Shown here: piece after piece, positions 6,613 to 14,129 of the stretch
Layout: each line of letters opens with the position of its first letter
Numbering within the stretch: position 1 is the first letter of the stretch
Assembly (NCBI GenBank): GCA_937906945.1
Contig: CALCUE010000003.1
Location: 1-21,145, forward strand
Length of the DNA stretch: 21,145 bases
DNA from: an uncultured Clostridia bacterium
GTDB taxonomy: Bacteria > Bacillota > Clostridia > Oscillospirales > Ruminococcaceae
Direction: 5' to 3'
Notes under the pieces: model-generated
Databases searched by the model: none
Told to the model about the DNA's origin: nothing
The model's input: only the letters and a program-made list of their open reading frames with translations
Position numbers and translations under genes: made by a program

Positions 6613-6628
6613 ACGATTTCCTCCTTCC

Positions 6629-8041
6629 TTAACCTAAACGGATGCGGGCTTTCATATAAGGGCCGCCGTCGGAGACTTTGACCCACTCCTTATAGCCCTT
6701 GCCGCAGTAGCCGGAGCCGCTGAGCTTCACGTCGGAACCCATCATGGAGACGGATTTCAGAAGGTCCGGCACGTAGCCGGTGAGGACGATGGGAGAATAG
6801 ATCTTGCCGGTCAGTTTGCCGTCCACGATCTCCCGGGCGATGGAGACCATGCACTGGATGCCCCAGTTTTTCGGGTCCTCCATGCCGCTGCTCGGCGACT
6901 GGAGCAGAAAACCGTGTTTAATGGAGGCGATCATCTCCTCCGGCGTGGCGTTGCCGCCCTCGAAGAAGGTGTTGGTCATGCGGGTATAGACCTTGCGCTC
7001 ATAGCTTTCCCGACGACCGTTGCCGGTAGGTTCGACGCCGAGACGGGAAGCGGAAAGAGCGTCGCAGAAGCCGCGGCGCAGGGTGCCGTGGTCGATGACG
7101 ACGGTGTCGCCGGTGAGGGTGCCCTCGTCGTCGAAGAAGAAGGTGGCCGTCTGGTTGACGGCGGAGCCGTCGTGCATGGTGACAAGGGACGAGGCGACGG
7201 TGTCGTTCATATATTTTCTCGCCAGGGCACGGTCTTTGACGAACATATCCATTTCAACGCCATGGCCGAAAGCCTCATGCACGATCATGCCGGTGGTATC
7301 GGGGTCGCAGACGCAGTCGTATTCGCCGGGCTCGATTTGTTCGCTGGAAAGAAGCTCCAGGGCGACCTTGCAGACATCGGTCACGTCGTTTTCCATGGTG
7401 TCGAAAATTTCGGCGCCGCCGAGAACGGAATAGGGACGGTAGGCGTCTTTAATTTCCTCGCCGCGGGAAGCCAGTGCCAGAATGCCGCCGTTGGTCCACA
7501 TCAGCGTCTGGTCCAGTTCTCGGTTTTCGGAAAGGAAGACCTTGCGGCAGGCACGGTAGCTGGCCTGCACGATGACGTCGAGGACGCCTTCGGTCTGAAG
7601 GCCTTTTTCCCGGGTGGCTTTCAGCTTCTGAAGAATGGCTTCGTCGCCCAGTTCCCGGGGATCGAGGACGAAGGGCGTCGCCTTTTTAAGAGTGGCCGGT
7701 TCGTCGGAGGGGATCGGCGTCGGAAGAGGCGTGATCTCGCCGGGCAGGTTTTCCGTCTGGGCGGAAAGGCGCTCTTTCATCGCGTCGAGGATGGCGGGGA
7801 TCTTTTCCTCGGAAAACTCGTTGAACGAATATTCGGCGCAGCCGGTCTTATCAAAGACACGGACCACGTAGCCGTTGCCGCCGCCCATGACGGCGGAACG
7901 GATGTTGACGCCGCTTCGGGCGACCCGCCAGGAGCGGCTGTTGTCGCTGACGGCGAGAACGGAAGCGTAGGCATATTGTTTCCGAAGCTCTTTTATAAGC
8001 TCACGAAGAGCGGGGAGCTTGGGATCCAGAGATTCAAACAT
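6629..8041 (-). CDS. tldD: TldD metalloprotease
   Basis: 470 residues, typical TldD length. The zinc motif HEAFGH (HExxxH) is at residues 255-260, and the third ligand is C446 in SGSGYCGKG, as established for TldD. The N-terminal domain (about 1-230) carries the substrate-channel part of the fold. GYVVRVFDKTGCAEYSFNEF and the late RESYERKVYTRMTNTFFEGG segment are typical of the family. The enzyme acts with TldE in the cytoplasm on unfolded peptides. The start ATG at 8041 has AAAGGAGG upstream, and a promoter is at 8073-8102. No ribosomally made peptide precursor is encoded next to it, so housekeeping peptide turnover is the simplest role. Confidence 0.94.
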   Translation of the reverse strand: MFESLDPKLPALRELIKELRKQYAYASVLAVSDNSRSWRVARSGVNIRSAVMGGGNGYVVRVFDKTGCAEYSFNEFSEEKIPAILDAMKERLSAQTENLPGEITPLPTPIPSDEPATLKKATPFVLDPRELGDEAILQKLKATREKGLQTEGVLDVIVQASYRACRKVFLSENRELDQTLMWTNGGILALASRGEEIKDAYRPYSVLGGAEIFDTMENDVTDVCKVALELLSSEQIEPGEYDCVCDPDTTGMIVHEAFGHGVEMDMFVKDRALARKYMNDTVASSLVTMHDGSAVNQTATFFFDDEGTLTGDTVVIDHGTLRRGFCDALSASRLGVEPTGNGRRESYERKVYTRMTNTFFEGGNATPEEMIASIKHGFLLQSPSSGMEDPKNWGIQCMVSIAREIVDGKLTGKIYSPIVLTGYVPDLLKSVSMMGSDVKLSGSGYCGKGYKEWVKVSDGGPYMKARIRLG

Positions 8042-8072
8042 ACGGATTCCTCCTTTAATGTACTATATCCGC

Positions 8073-8102
8073 ATTGTACCACAAAGAAGCGGAAACTTGC
8101 AA
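8073..8102 (-). promoter_or_regulatory. Promoter of the tldD-tldE operon
   Basis: Read on the minus strand: -35 TTGCAA (8102-8097), 18-nt spacer ending in the extended -10 TGG, and -10 TACAAT (8078-8073). The ATG follows about 30 nt downstream. Confidence 0.72.
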
Positions 8103-8134
8103 CAGAAACGGAAAATTTTAAGAAAGAGGAAGGG

Positions 8135-8162
8135 TTGCGGAAACGAAAAACTATGGTACAAT
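8135..8162 (+). promoter_or_regulatory. Promoter of the symporter-family gene, divergent from tldD
   Basis: -35 TTGCGG at 8135-8140, a 16-nt spacer, extended -10 TGG and -10 TACAAT at 8157-8162. The two divergent promoters in this 147-nt intergenic region share the same TGGTACAAT core. Confidence 0.72.
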
Positions 8163-8188
8163 AGAAAAAACGGAAAGGGGGAAGCGCG

Positions 8189-9769
8189 GTGGAAAAATAT
8201 AAACTGGACAACGAAGGGATCGCCTCGGCGGTACGGGCCATCGGGGACGGACTTTTGAAAAACCGGGCGGAACACCGGGAAGCGGTCAGCGTTCCGTTGG
8301 CGGCGGAAGAGCTTCTTTTACAGTATCGGGAAAAGGCCGGTTCGACGGAAGGGGAATTTTCCGTCGAAAAGCGGTTCGGACGCCTTCGGGTGATCCTTCG
8401 TCTGGACGGGGAACGGTTCGATCCCGTGGAAGACGTGCCCGAGGAGGAAAACCTTCTGCACCGGATGATGGAAAACCTGGGGCAGACGCCGGTCATCGGG
8501 TTCCGGCGGGGCAGAAACGTTATCGTCTTCACCGTGGACGTTCAGAAAAAGATCTCGCCCCTCGGCGCGATGCTTCTGGCCATGGCGCTGGGCGTCGGAA
8601 GCGGCCTTGCCGCGCGGTTCCTTTTCCGGGAGACGGCCTCGGTGTTCTATACGGATTTCCTTTCGCCGGTGCTTTCGGCGGTGATGGGGCTTATCACGAC
8701 CCTTTCCCTGTTCCTGATCTTTTTCTCCATCGTGTCCGGCGTCGCCGGGATGGGCGATCTTTCGGTCTTCAAAAAGGTGGGGAAAAAACTGGCGGGTCAA
8801 TCGGCGCTGCTGCACGGACTTTCGGCGGCGCTCGCCGTCGGGCTTTCGCTGCTCTTTTTTGCCATCGAAAGCGGCGAAACCGGTTCTTTCAACGCCGCCT
8901 CGATCTGGAAAATGATCGTGGACACGGTGCCGACGAACGTTGTCGGCGCGTTTTTTGAAGGAAAGGCCCTGCAGGTCATTTTCCTGGCGGTCATTTCCGG
9001 GATCATGCTTTTAGCCCTCGGCGAAAAGATGAACGGAGTATTGGACCTTGTCGGCCAGCTCAACCGGTTCTTTCTGGCGCTTATTCAGGAGATCGTCCGG
9101 TATATGCCGCTCGTCGTTTTCATCAGCGTTTTCAATATGGCGGTGAACAGCGATTTCGCCTCCATGCTGAGCGTTTATAAATATCCGCTTCTCTGCTTCC
9201 TCTGCGGCGGCATCGTGGTGCTGACGGAGGTCCTGCGGACGGCGGTTTCGCAGAAAATGCCGTTTTCCCGTCTTCTTAAAAAAACGGCGCCGGGACCTTT
9301 GATCGCGCTGACCAGTTCCTCCGCGTCGGCGGCTTTTTCGCAGGTGCTCAAGGACTGCAAAAAGGAGCTTGGCGTTGACCGGCGGCTCACCGACGTCAGC
9401 GTGCCGCTGGGACAGATGCTGTTCCGGCCCAACATGGGCTTTCAGCTTCTCTTCGGGTGCCTTTGCTTCGCGGAAATTTTCGGTGTGCCGGTGACGGCGG
9501 CGGGCTTCGCTACGACGGTCCTTTCGGCGCTTTTGCTGGCGGTGGCGGCGCCGCCGGTGGCCGGAAGCACCATTCCCTGTTTTGAGATCATGCTGGTCCA
9601 GCTCGGCGTGCCGCTGGAGGCCATTTCCATCGCGCTGGCGTTCAACGTCATCGTGACGCCGGTGAACCTTTCGGTACAGTATTTCTGCCTCGAGACGGAA
9701 ACGGTGGAAACGGCGGACAAGCTCCGGATGCTGGACAAGGAGACCCTTCGCCGGGAAAAGGAAAAATAA
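8189..9769 (+). CDS. Dicarboxylate/amino acid:cation symporter-family protein with an N-terminal cytoplasmic domain
   Basis: 526 residues; the start is GTG at 8189 after AAAGGGGG. Residues from about 124 to 500 form the DAACS (GltP/DctA) transporter fold, with several long helices and the serine-rich hairpin SSSASAA at 376-382. It departs from the family at key sites: the usual NMDGT-type sodium motif reads NMGFQ (415-419), and the last helix reads AFNVIVTPVN where transporters have an Asp/Arg-bearing DRxxDMxRTxxN motif. Substrate and coupling ion cannot be assumed. Residues 1-120 are soluble and extra to the family. Their order (AAEELLLQY, RLRVILRLDGERFDP, GRNVIVFTV) looks like a degenerate GHKL/RsbW-type ATPase fold lacking the N-box Asn. 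This is an inference. It is a single-gene unit with its own promoter and terminator. Confidence 0.8.
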   Translation: MEKYKLDNEGIASAVRAIGDGLLKNRAEHREAVSVPLAAEELLLQYREKAGSTEGEFSVEKRFGRLRVILRLDGERFDPVEDVPEEENLLHRMMENLGQTPVIGFRRGRNVIVFTVDVQKKISPLGAMLLAMALGVGSGLAARFLFRETASVFYTDFLSPVLSAVMGLITTLSLFLIFFSIVSGVAGMGDLSVFKKVGKKLAGQSALLHGLSAALAVGLSLLFFAIESGETGSFNAASIWKMIVDTVPTNVVGAFFEGKALQVIFLAVISGIMLLALGEKMNGVLDLVGQLNRFFLALIQEIVRYMPLVVFISVFNMAVNSDFASMLSVYKYPLLCFLCGGIVVLTEVLRTAVSQKMPFSRLLKKTAPGPLIALTSSSASAAFSQVLKDCKKELGVDRRLTDVSVPLGQMLFRPNMGFQLLFGCLCFAEIFGVPVTAAGFATTVLSALLLAVAAPPVAGSTIPCFEIMLVQLGVPLEAISIALAFNVIVTPVNLSVQYFCLETETVETADKLRMLDKETLRREKEK

Positions 9770-9783
9770 AGACGAAAAGCTAT

Positions 9784-9817
9784 AAAAAAATCCCGTCCGT
9801 AAGGACGGGATTTTTTT
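9784..9817. terminator. Bidirectional terminator between convergent genes
   Basis: TCCCGTCC (9791-9798) pairs with GGACGGGA (9803-9810) around GTAA, with seven A residues before and seven T residues after. It works for the symporter gene on the plus strand and for the gene ending at 9816 on the minus strand, whose stop codon overlaps the T-run. Confidence 0.93.
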
Positions 9818-10634
9818 AATGGTTCAAAGGGCCGTCATAGCGGATATAGACGTCATAGCCGTCGTGACGGGTCTCCCGCTGTTCCTCTTTCGTGTGGGTG
9901 TACCAATGGGTCGAAACGAGAACGGCGTCGGAGTAGTTTGGGTCGGAAAAGACTTCGCCCAGTTCGACGTTGGCGGAAAGGGCGCCGGTGGGAACGAGGT
10001 TGTGACCGATAAAGTCCGGTGTTCCCACCGAAACAAAGGAGTCCGGCAGGCGGTTTATCCGGATGTCGCCGAACCGGGACCGGGACTCCCGGTAAAACGT
10101 CTCGGAGACGTCTTTGGAGGAACCGTCCCAGTACTGGGCGCTCCACATGGAGATATAAAGAACGCCCTCATAGGAGAGAAGGTCACGACCACGAAGCGCC
10201 GAATCGACGTAGGGGAACCAGGCGAAGGTCGGCTCTTTGGGCGGGTCGCCGTTCTGGATCTTCTGCCAGAGATAGATAAGAAGCGGATCTTCGGGGTTTT
10301 GGGCGAGAGGCAGATCGGCCTGCCAGTCCGGTGAATAGACCGTGCCGCTTTCGGAATAGCCTTCCGGCAGTTCCTCCCGGTACTCAAAATAGGGGGAGAT
10401 GGTATAGCGGCGGCCTTCGACGATGACAAAAGGCGGTCCGTCGCCGGTCGGTTCCTCCGGTTTGACAGCCGGTCGGGCGAGAAATTTTGCGCCGAGAAAG
10501 ACGGCGAGAGCGAAACAGGCGGCCAGCGCCGTCCATTTTATCCACGGCGTTTTTTTCGGGCGGTAAGCTTCGGCTTCGGTGAGATAGCGTTCGTCGATCT
10601 CGCCGAGAGCTTCGGAAAACTGTTCGGCGTTCAT
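9816..10634 (-). CDS. Single-pass membrane protein, probable anti-sigma factor
   Basis: 272 residues with a short cytoplasmic N-terminus (about 1-32, starting MNAEQFSEALGEIDERYL), one membrane helix (about 34-52, WTALAACFALAVFLGAKFL) and a large outer domain of about 215 residues rich in aromatic residues and Ser, Gly and Asp. The outer domain matches no family I can name. Its ATG overlaps the stop codon of the sigma-factor gene in an ATGA (10631-10634), so translation is coupled. Position and topology make it the likely membrane anchor that holds the sigma factor inactive until an envelope signal arrives. It lacks a visible zinc-binding HxxxCxxC motif, so it is not a ZAS-type anti-sigma factor. 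Confidence 0.65.
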   Translation of the reverse strand: MNAEQFSEALGEIDERYLTEAEAYRPKKTPWIKWTALAACFALAVFLGAKFLARPAVKPEEPTGDGPPFVIVEGRRYTISPYFEYREELPEGYSESGTVYSPDWQADLPLAQNPEDPLLIYLWQKIQNGDPPKEPTFAWFPYVDSALRGRDLLSYEGVLYISMWSAQYWDGSSKDVSETFYRESRSRFGDIRINRLPDSFVSVGTPDFIGHNLVPTGALSANVELGEVFSDPNYSDAVLVSTHWYTHTKEEQRETRHDGYDVYIRYDGPLNH

Positions 10635-11188
10635 GAAAGCACCTCCTCATCCGTCAGAAATTGCCGCAGGGCTTTTCGGGTTCGGAAAAGGCGCACCGAG
10701 ACGGCCTTTTCGGAAAGACCGACTTTTTTGGCGATTTCGGCATAGGGTTCGGAAAACCAGTAGCGGCGAAGAAAAACCGTCCGGTCCAAAGGGGAAAGGC
10801 CGTCGAGGAACCGCTCGATGGCGGCGGTGAGGAGTTTTTGCTCCAGAACGGATTCCGGCGTTTCCGCCGAGGAAAACACGTCGCCCAGTTCGTTGAGGGA
10901 TTCGTCGTAGGCGCTGTTTCGCTTTTGGGCGGTGTCGTGGCGACGACGGGAAAGGGAAAGGTGGCGCACGATTTTATAAAGAAAAGAAGAAAGCGGATCG
11001 GGCTTTGCCGGGGGAATGGCGTTCCAGACGCCGAGATAAGCGTCGCTGACCACTTCCTCCACGTTCTCCAAACGGGGAAGGACGCGGTGGGAGATCCGGC
11101 GGCAGGTTTCGCCGTATTTTTCGTCCAACGCGGTGATGGCCTTTTCCGAACGGTCGAAAAAGAGAGAAACAATGGCTTCATCCTCCAT
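10631..11188 (-). CDS. Sigma-70 family RNA polymerase sigma factor (ECF-like)
   Basis: 185 residues with the two-domain plan of extracytoplasmic-function sigma factors. Region 2 covers about residues 15-95 (ENVEEVVSDAYLGVWNAIP followed by SSFLYKIVRHLSLSRRRH). Region 4, a helix-turn-helix, covers about 120-182 (LSPLDRTVFLRRYWFSEPYAEIAKKVGLSEKAVSVRLFRTRKAL). The start is the ATG at 11188 preceded by AAAGGAGG. The GTG six codons earlier would place the ribosome site inside the gene and is rejected. It is coupled to the downstream membrane partner and starts 65 nt after the galactokinase-like stop codon on the same strand, with no terminator between, so some cotranscription is possible. Two direct repeats at 11212-11240 sit where an autoregulated promoter would be. 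Confidence 0.88.
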   Translation of the reverse strand: MEDEAIVSLFFDRSEKAITALDEKYGETCRRISHRVLPRLENVEEVVSDAYLGVWNAIPPAKPDPLSSFLYKIVRHLSLSRRRHDTAQKRNSAYDESLNELGDVFSSAETPESVLEQKLLTAAIERFLDGLSPLDRTVFLRRYWFSEPYAEIAKKVGLSEKAVSVRLFRTRKALRQFLTDEEVLS

Positions 11189-11211
11189 GAAAAGACCTCC
11201 TTTCACCCATG

Positions 11212-11240
11212 AACTACCGAAAAAAGCGGAAAAACTACCG
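11212..11240 (-). repeat. Direct repeat upstream of the sigma-factor gene
   Basis: CGGTAGTT (minus strand) occurs at 11219-11212 and again at 11240-11233, a 21-nt period, or two helical turns. It lies in the 65-nt gap between the galactokinase-like gene and the sigma-factor gene. It could be a regulator site or part of an alternative promoter. No consensus sigma-A promoter is seen in this gap. Confidence 0.4.
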
Positions 11241-11253
11241 GGAAGTGAAAATT

Positions 11254-12351
11254 TTACAGAATTTCCGGGAAGAGGCAGGGAAAACCGGCCTTTTCCATGG
11301 CTTTGGCGAAGGAGACCCCTTCCGTTTCCGGGACGAAAGCCAGCGCCGTTCCGGCGAAGCCGCCGCCGTGAACACGGACGCCTCCCCTTTCGCCGAGGAA
11401 ATTCCTGGCCGCCTTGATGGCGTGGAAAAGCCGCTTTTCCGGCTCGTTCGGCGTGACGATATTCTGAAGATAGGTTTCGGAGCTTTCGGCGGATTCCCGG
11501 AAAAGGGTCAGAAAGCGGGCAAAATCGCCGGAACGAAGGGCGTCGGCTTCCTCCTCCACCCGAGCGATCTCCTCAAAATAATGGAGCGCCCGAAACGCCG
11601 GGCGGTCGCCGTATTTTTGGCGCAAAAGGGGAAAAACGGCGTAAAATTCCGCCGGTTCCGCTTCGGAAAGGACCTCGTGTCCCAGTTCCCCGGCGATGAG
11701 GCGCATATCTCTCGGAATTTGAGCATAGTCGGCGGTGAAGTTTTCGTGACCGGCGCCGGACTGGATGAGCACCGGTTTATATCCCGTGCTCATGAAATCG
11801 AAGACGATGGGTTCATAGACCGGGTGAAAAGGATCGGCAAAATCGGCGAACACGGTGCCGCCGACGGCGCAGATCAAAGGGTCCATAAGACCGGAGGGCT
11901 TTCCGAAAAAGACGTTTTCCGCCCGTTTGGCGGCAAGGGCCAGAAAGTCGTCGGGTACCGTGTCCCCGAAAAAAAGGCCGCTCAGGATCTTTCCGATGAG
12001 CACGCTAAAGGCCGCCGAGGACGAAAGGCCGAGGCCTTTCGGAATTTCCGATTCGATCTCGGCGTCGAAGCCGCCGAAGACGTTGCCGCTTTCTAAAAAG
12101 GCGTCGAAGACGCCCCGAATGAGGGCCAGAGGACTTCCTTTTTCGTCCTCCCGGGGTTCGGTGTCGCCGAGCTCCAGTTCATACGTTCCGAAGCCGTGGG
12201 AGACGATATGAATGGCGTCGGTGCCGTTTGGGTGAGATAGCGCCGACATTCCGAAATTTGTTCCGGCGCCGAGGACAAGGCCGCCCTGGTGGTCGGTATG
12301 GTTGCCGCCCAGTTCGATCCGTCCGGGCACAAAAAAGCTTTTTTCTTCCAT
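11254..12351 (-). CDS. Galactokinase-like GHMP kinase
   Basis: 365 residues with the three GHMP motifs in order: a galactokinase-type signature PGRIELGGNHTDHQGG at about 9-24, the phosphate-binding GLGLSSSAA at 106-114, and GGGFAGTALAFV at 329-340. The catalytic Asp is D157 in SGLMDPL, where typical GalK has GIMDQ. True galactokinases read GEHTD in motif 1; here Glu is replaced by Asn, a residue position that contacts the sugar. This variant is common in Clostridia, and its substrate may not be galactose. The reaction would be ATP-dependent C1 phosphorylation of a sugar in the cytoplasm. It is slightly shorter than the usual 380-430 residues. The start ATG has GGAGGGAAAATCCG. No galT, galE or sugar transporter is nearby, which leaves the pathway open. 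Confidence 0.78.
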   Translation of the reverse strand: MEEKSFFVPGRIELGGNHTDHQGGLVLGAGTNFGMSALSHPNGTDAIHIVSHGFGTYELELGDTEPREDEKGSPLALIRGVFDAFLESGNVFGGFDAEIESEIPKGLGLSSSAAFSVLIGKILSGLFFGDTVPDDFLALAAKRAENVFFGKPSGLMDPLICAVGGTVFADFADPFHPVYEPIVFDFMSTGYKPVLIQSGAGHENFTADYAQIPRDMRLIAGELGHEVLSEAEPAEFYAVFPLLRQKYGDRPAFRALHYFEEIARVEEEADALRSGDFARFLTLFRESAESSETYLQNIVTPNEPEKRLFHAIKAARNFLGERGGVRVHGGGFAGTALAFVPETEGVSFAKAMEKAGFPCLFPEIL

Positions 12352-12378
12352 CGGATTTTCCCTCCGTTTCCGCCTTCC

Positions 12379-12407
12379 AGTATAGCGTGTTTTTCCGGAA
12401 AAGAAAA
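12379..12407 (-). promoter_or_regulatory. Possible promoter of the galactokinase-like gene
   Basis: On the minus strand, TATACT at 12384-12379 is a good -10, about 30 nt before the ATG. The -35 (TTTTCT at 12407-12402, 17-nt spacer) is poor, so activity may be weak or activator-dependent. Confidence 0.4.
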
Positions 12408-12450
12408 GGGAAAAAAGAAAGAAAAAAGCGTTTTTTCCCGCGGGGAAACA

Positions 12451-12479
12451 TTGACGGAAAATGGGAAAAAGACTATACT
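12451..12479 (+). promoter_or_regulatory. Sigma-A promoter of the surface-protein gene
   Basis: -35 TTGACG at 12451-12456, a 17-nt spacer and -10 TATACT at 12474-12479. The ATG at 12529 follows after about 45 nt of leader. Confidence 0.8.
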
Positions 12480-12528
12480 GAAGGTGGATTCATCCGGTTG
12501 GAAAGCGGATGAACGAGGAGGAAAAAAG

Positions 12529-14082
12529 ATGAAGAAAATTCTTTGTGTGCTTTTGGCGCTGGCCATGGTATGCGGTCTTGGAATGCCGGTTTTCGCGGCG
12601 GTCCAGAAGAGGAACATCACCGTGGAAGTTTCCTGCGCCTGCGGCAATACGGCGACCTGTAAAAACTATGTCACCTGGGGTGCCACGCAGATCACCGGTT
12701 CGACAGCGCTGACCAAACGCAAAATGGCGCTGATGAGCGGTACGCCGGTGACGGTCACCGCCGTCGAGGACTCGGCCTGCGGCATGAAGTTCCTTTATTG
12801 GGAGCAGAGCGGCAAGCTCAAAGGCTGCATCCCCGACAAAACCGCCAAAACCATTACGCTGGATTACAGCAAGACCACCGGCAACGACACGCTGAAAGCG
12901 GTCTTCGGCAAAGCGGAAGAAGCTACCCCGGAATGTACCGTCCGCTTCAACTCGAAAGTTCCTTATTGCGCGGCCCAGTCCGCCACTTTTGACGAAGGGA
13001 CCGAGATCCAGCTCTCCAAAGTCTATAAAGGCGGCTTTTATAAGGATATCGCCCAGCTCAAGGACGACGAGATGTTCGTCGGCTACCGTCTGGCCGGTTG
13101 GGGCAAGGATTCCACCAACCCGAAGGTGGATTACGCCCTTGACGCCACCGTAAAACTGGAGGACGATCTGGAGCTTTACGCCGTCTGGGAGGCCTATGAA
13201 CTGGATTACTGGACCTTCACGCTGACGGAACACGGTACTCTCAGCTACCACAAGACCCTCAACATGATCTGGCGGGACGAGGCGACGGTGCTTTCGTATC
13301 CGGAGTCCTTCAAAGCCTATCTGAACGGCGGCAACAAGATTCTGGCGGCCACCTACGTTCCCGTTGAGGCCATTCCGGACGAAAACTATGAGTTCACCGG
13401 CTGGAAGCTGCCCGACGGCACCCTTTTCTATGACAAGGCGAAGCTCGTCATCGGCGATTTTCGTGACGAGTTTGACTATTCGCAGAGAGATCTTACGCTG
13501 ATCGCCACCTTCGAGGGCTGTCCGTGGACGCTGACGTTTGATCCCGCCGGCGGCACCGTGGATCCCACCGAAAAGACGGTCCGCTATAACGCCGAGATCG
13601 GCGAGCTTCCGGTCCCGACCCGGGCCGGTTATACCTTCCTCGGCTGGTTCACGGCGCAGGACGGCGGCACCGAGGTGACGGCGAAGACGGTCTATGAGAA
13701 GACCGAAGACAGCACCATCATCGCTCAATGGGAAGCCAACGACTATACTGTGACCTTGGACGCCAACGGCGGCAAGGTCGAGCCGGACACGCTGACGGTG
13801 ACCTTTGATACTGAGATCGGTGAGCTTCCGGTTCCGACCCGGCTCGGTTACGCCTTCGGCGGCTGGTATGACAAGCGGGGCAACAAGGTTCTGGACACCA
13901 CCGTCTATCAGACGGCGGGCGATTCCAAACTGACTGCCCGGTGGCGGGATATCGACCCGATCATTCTGGACGGCGACGAGAGCCATCCCGGCGAAGTCAA
14001 CCCGGCGACCGGCGCTCCGGTCCTTTCCGGGATGCTGACGCTGGTTTTCGGCGGCTTTGTTCTGCTGAAAAAACATAAATAA
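12529..14082 (+). CDS. Secreted surface protein with InlB B-type repeats and an NPATG sorting signal
   Basis: 517 residues. A signal peptide covers about 1-24 (KK, a leucine/alanine helix, then PVFAA). The first third is Cys-containing (SCACGNTATCKN and others), with beta-strand repeats ending in LYAVWEAYE. Two clear InlB-B (Flg_new/Listeria-Bacteroides) repeats of 73 residues lie at about 340-485; each has D-x-x-GG-x-V, GELPVPTR, GY-x-F-GGW and an xAxW end. At the DNA level GAGATCGG...GAGCTTCCGG recurs at 13594 and 13813, a 219-bp period. The C-terminus is NPATG at 491-495, a hydrophobic stretch and KKHK, a sortase-type sorting signal of the NPxTG kind. The protein is probably wall-anchored and may bind a ligand or carbohydrate. 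No sortase gene is in the window. ATG chosen after CGAGGAGG. Confidence 0.88.
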   Translation: MKKILCVLLALAMVCGLGMPVFAAVQKRNITVEVSCACGNTATCKNYVTWGATQITGSTALTKRKMALMSGTPVTVTAVEDSACGMKFLYWEQSGKLKGCIPDKTAKTITLDYSKTTGNDTLKAVFGKAEEATPECTVRFNSKVPYCAAQSATFDEGTEIQLSKVYKGGFYKDIAQLKDDEMFVGYRLAGWGKDSTNPKVDYALDATVKLEDDLELYAVWEAYELDYWTFTLTEHGTLSYHKTLNMIWRDEATVLSYPESFKAYLNGGNKILAATYVPVEAIPDENYEFTGWKLPDGTLFYDKAKLVIGDFRDEFDYSQRDLTLIATFEGCPWTLTFDPAGGTVDPTEKTVRYNAEIGELPVPTRAGYTFLGWFTAQDGGTEVTAKTVYEKTEDSTIIAQWEANDYTVTLDANGGKVEPDTLTVTFDTEIGELPVPTRLGYAFGGWYDKRGNKVLDTTVYQTAGDSKLTARWRDIDPIILDGDESHPGEVNPATGAPVLSGMLTLVFGGFVLLKKHK

Positions 14083-14095
14083 GAGAAAAGAAAGA

Positions 14096-14127
14096 AAAAG
14101 CCCGCGGCGAATGCCGAGGGCTTTTTT
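14096..14127. terminator. Bidirectional terminator between the surface-protein gene and the small membrane-protein gene
   Basis: AAAAGCCC (14096-14103) pairs with GGGCTTTT (14118-14125), and CGGC (14105-14108) pairs with GCCG (14113-14116) inside, with one G-A mismatch. A T-run follows on the plus strand and an A/T-rich run on the minus strand. Confidence 0.85.
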
Positions 14128-14129
14128 GT

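Noticed and set aside
6914..8164. Plus-strand open frame of 416 codons
   Set aside because: Antisense to tldD, Gly/Asp-rich shadow; it also runs through the divergent promoter region.
11189..11206. GTG start for the sigma factor, six codons upstream
   Set aside because: It would put the AAAGGAGG ribosome site inside the coding region; the ATG at 11188 is correctly spaced from it.
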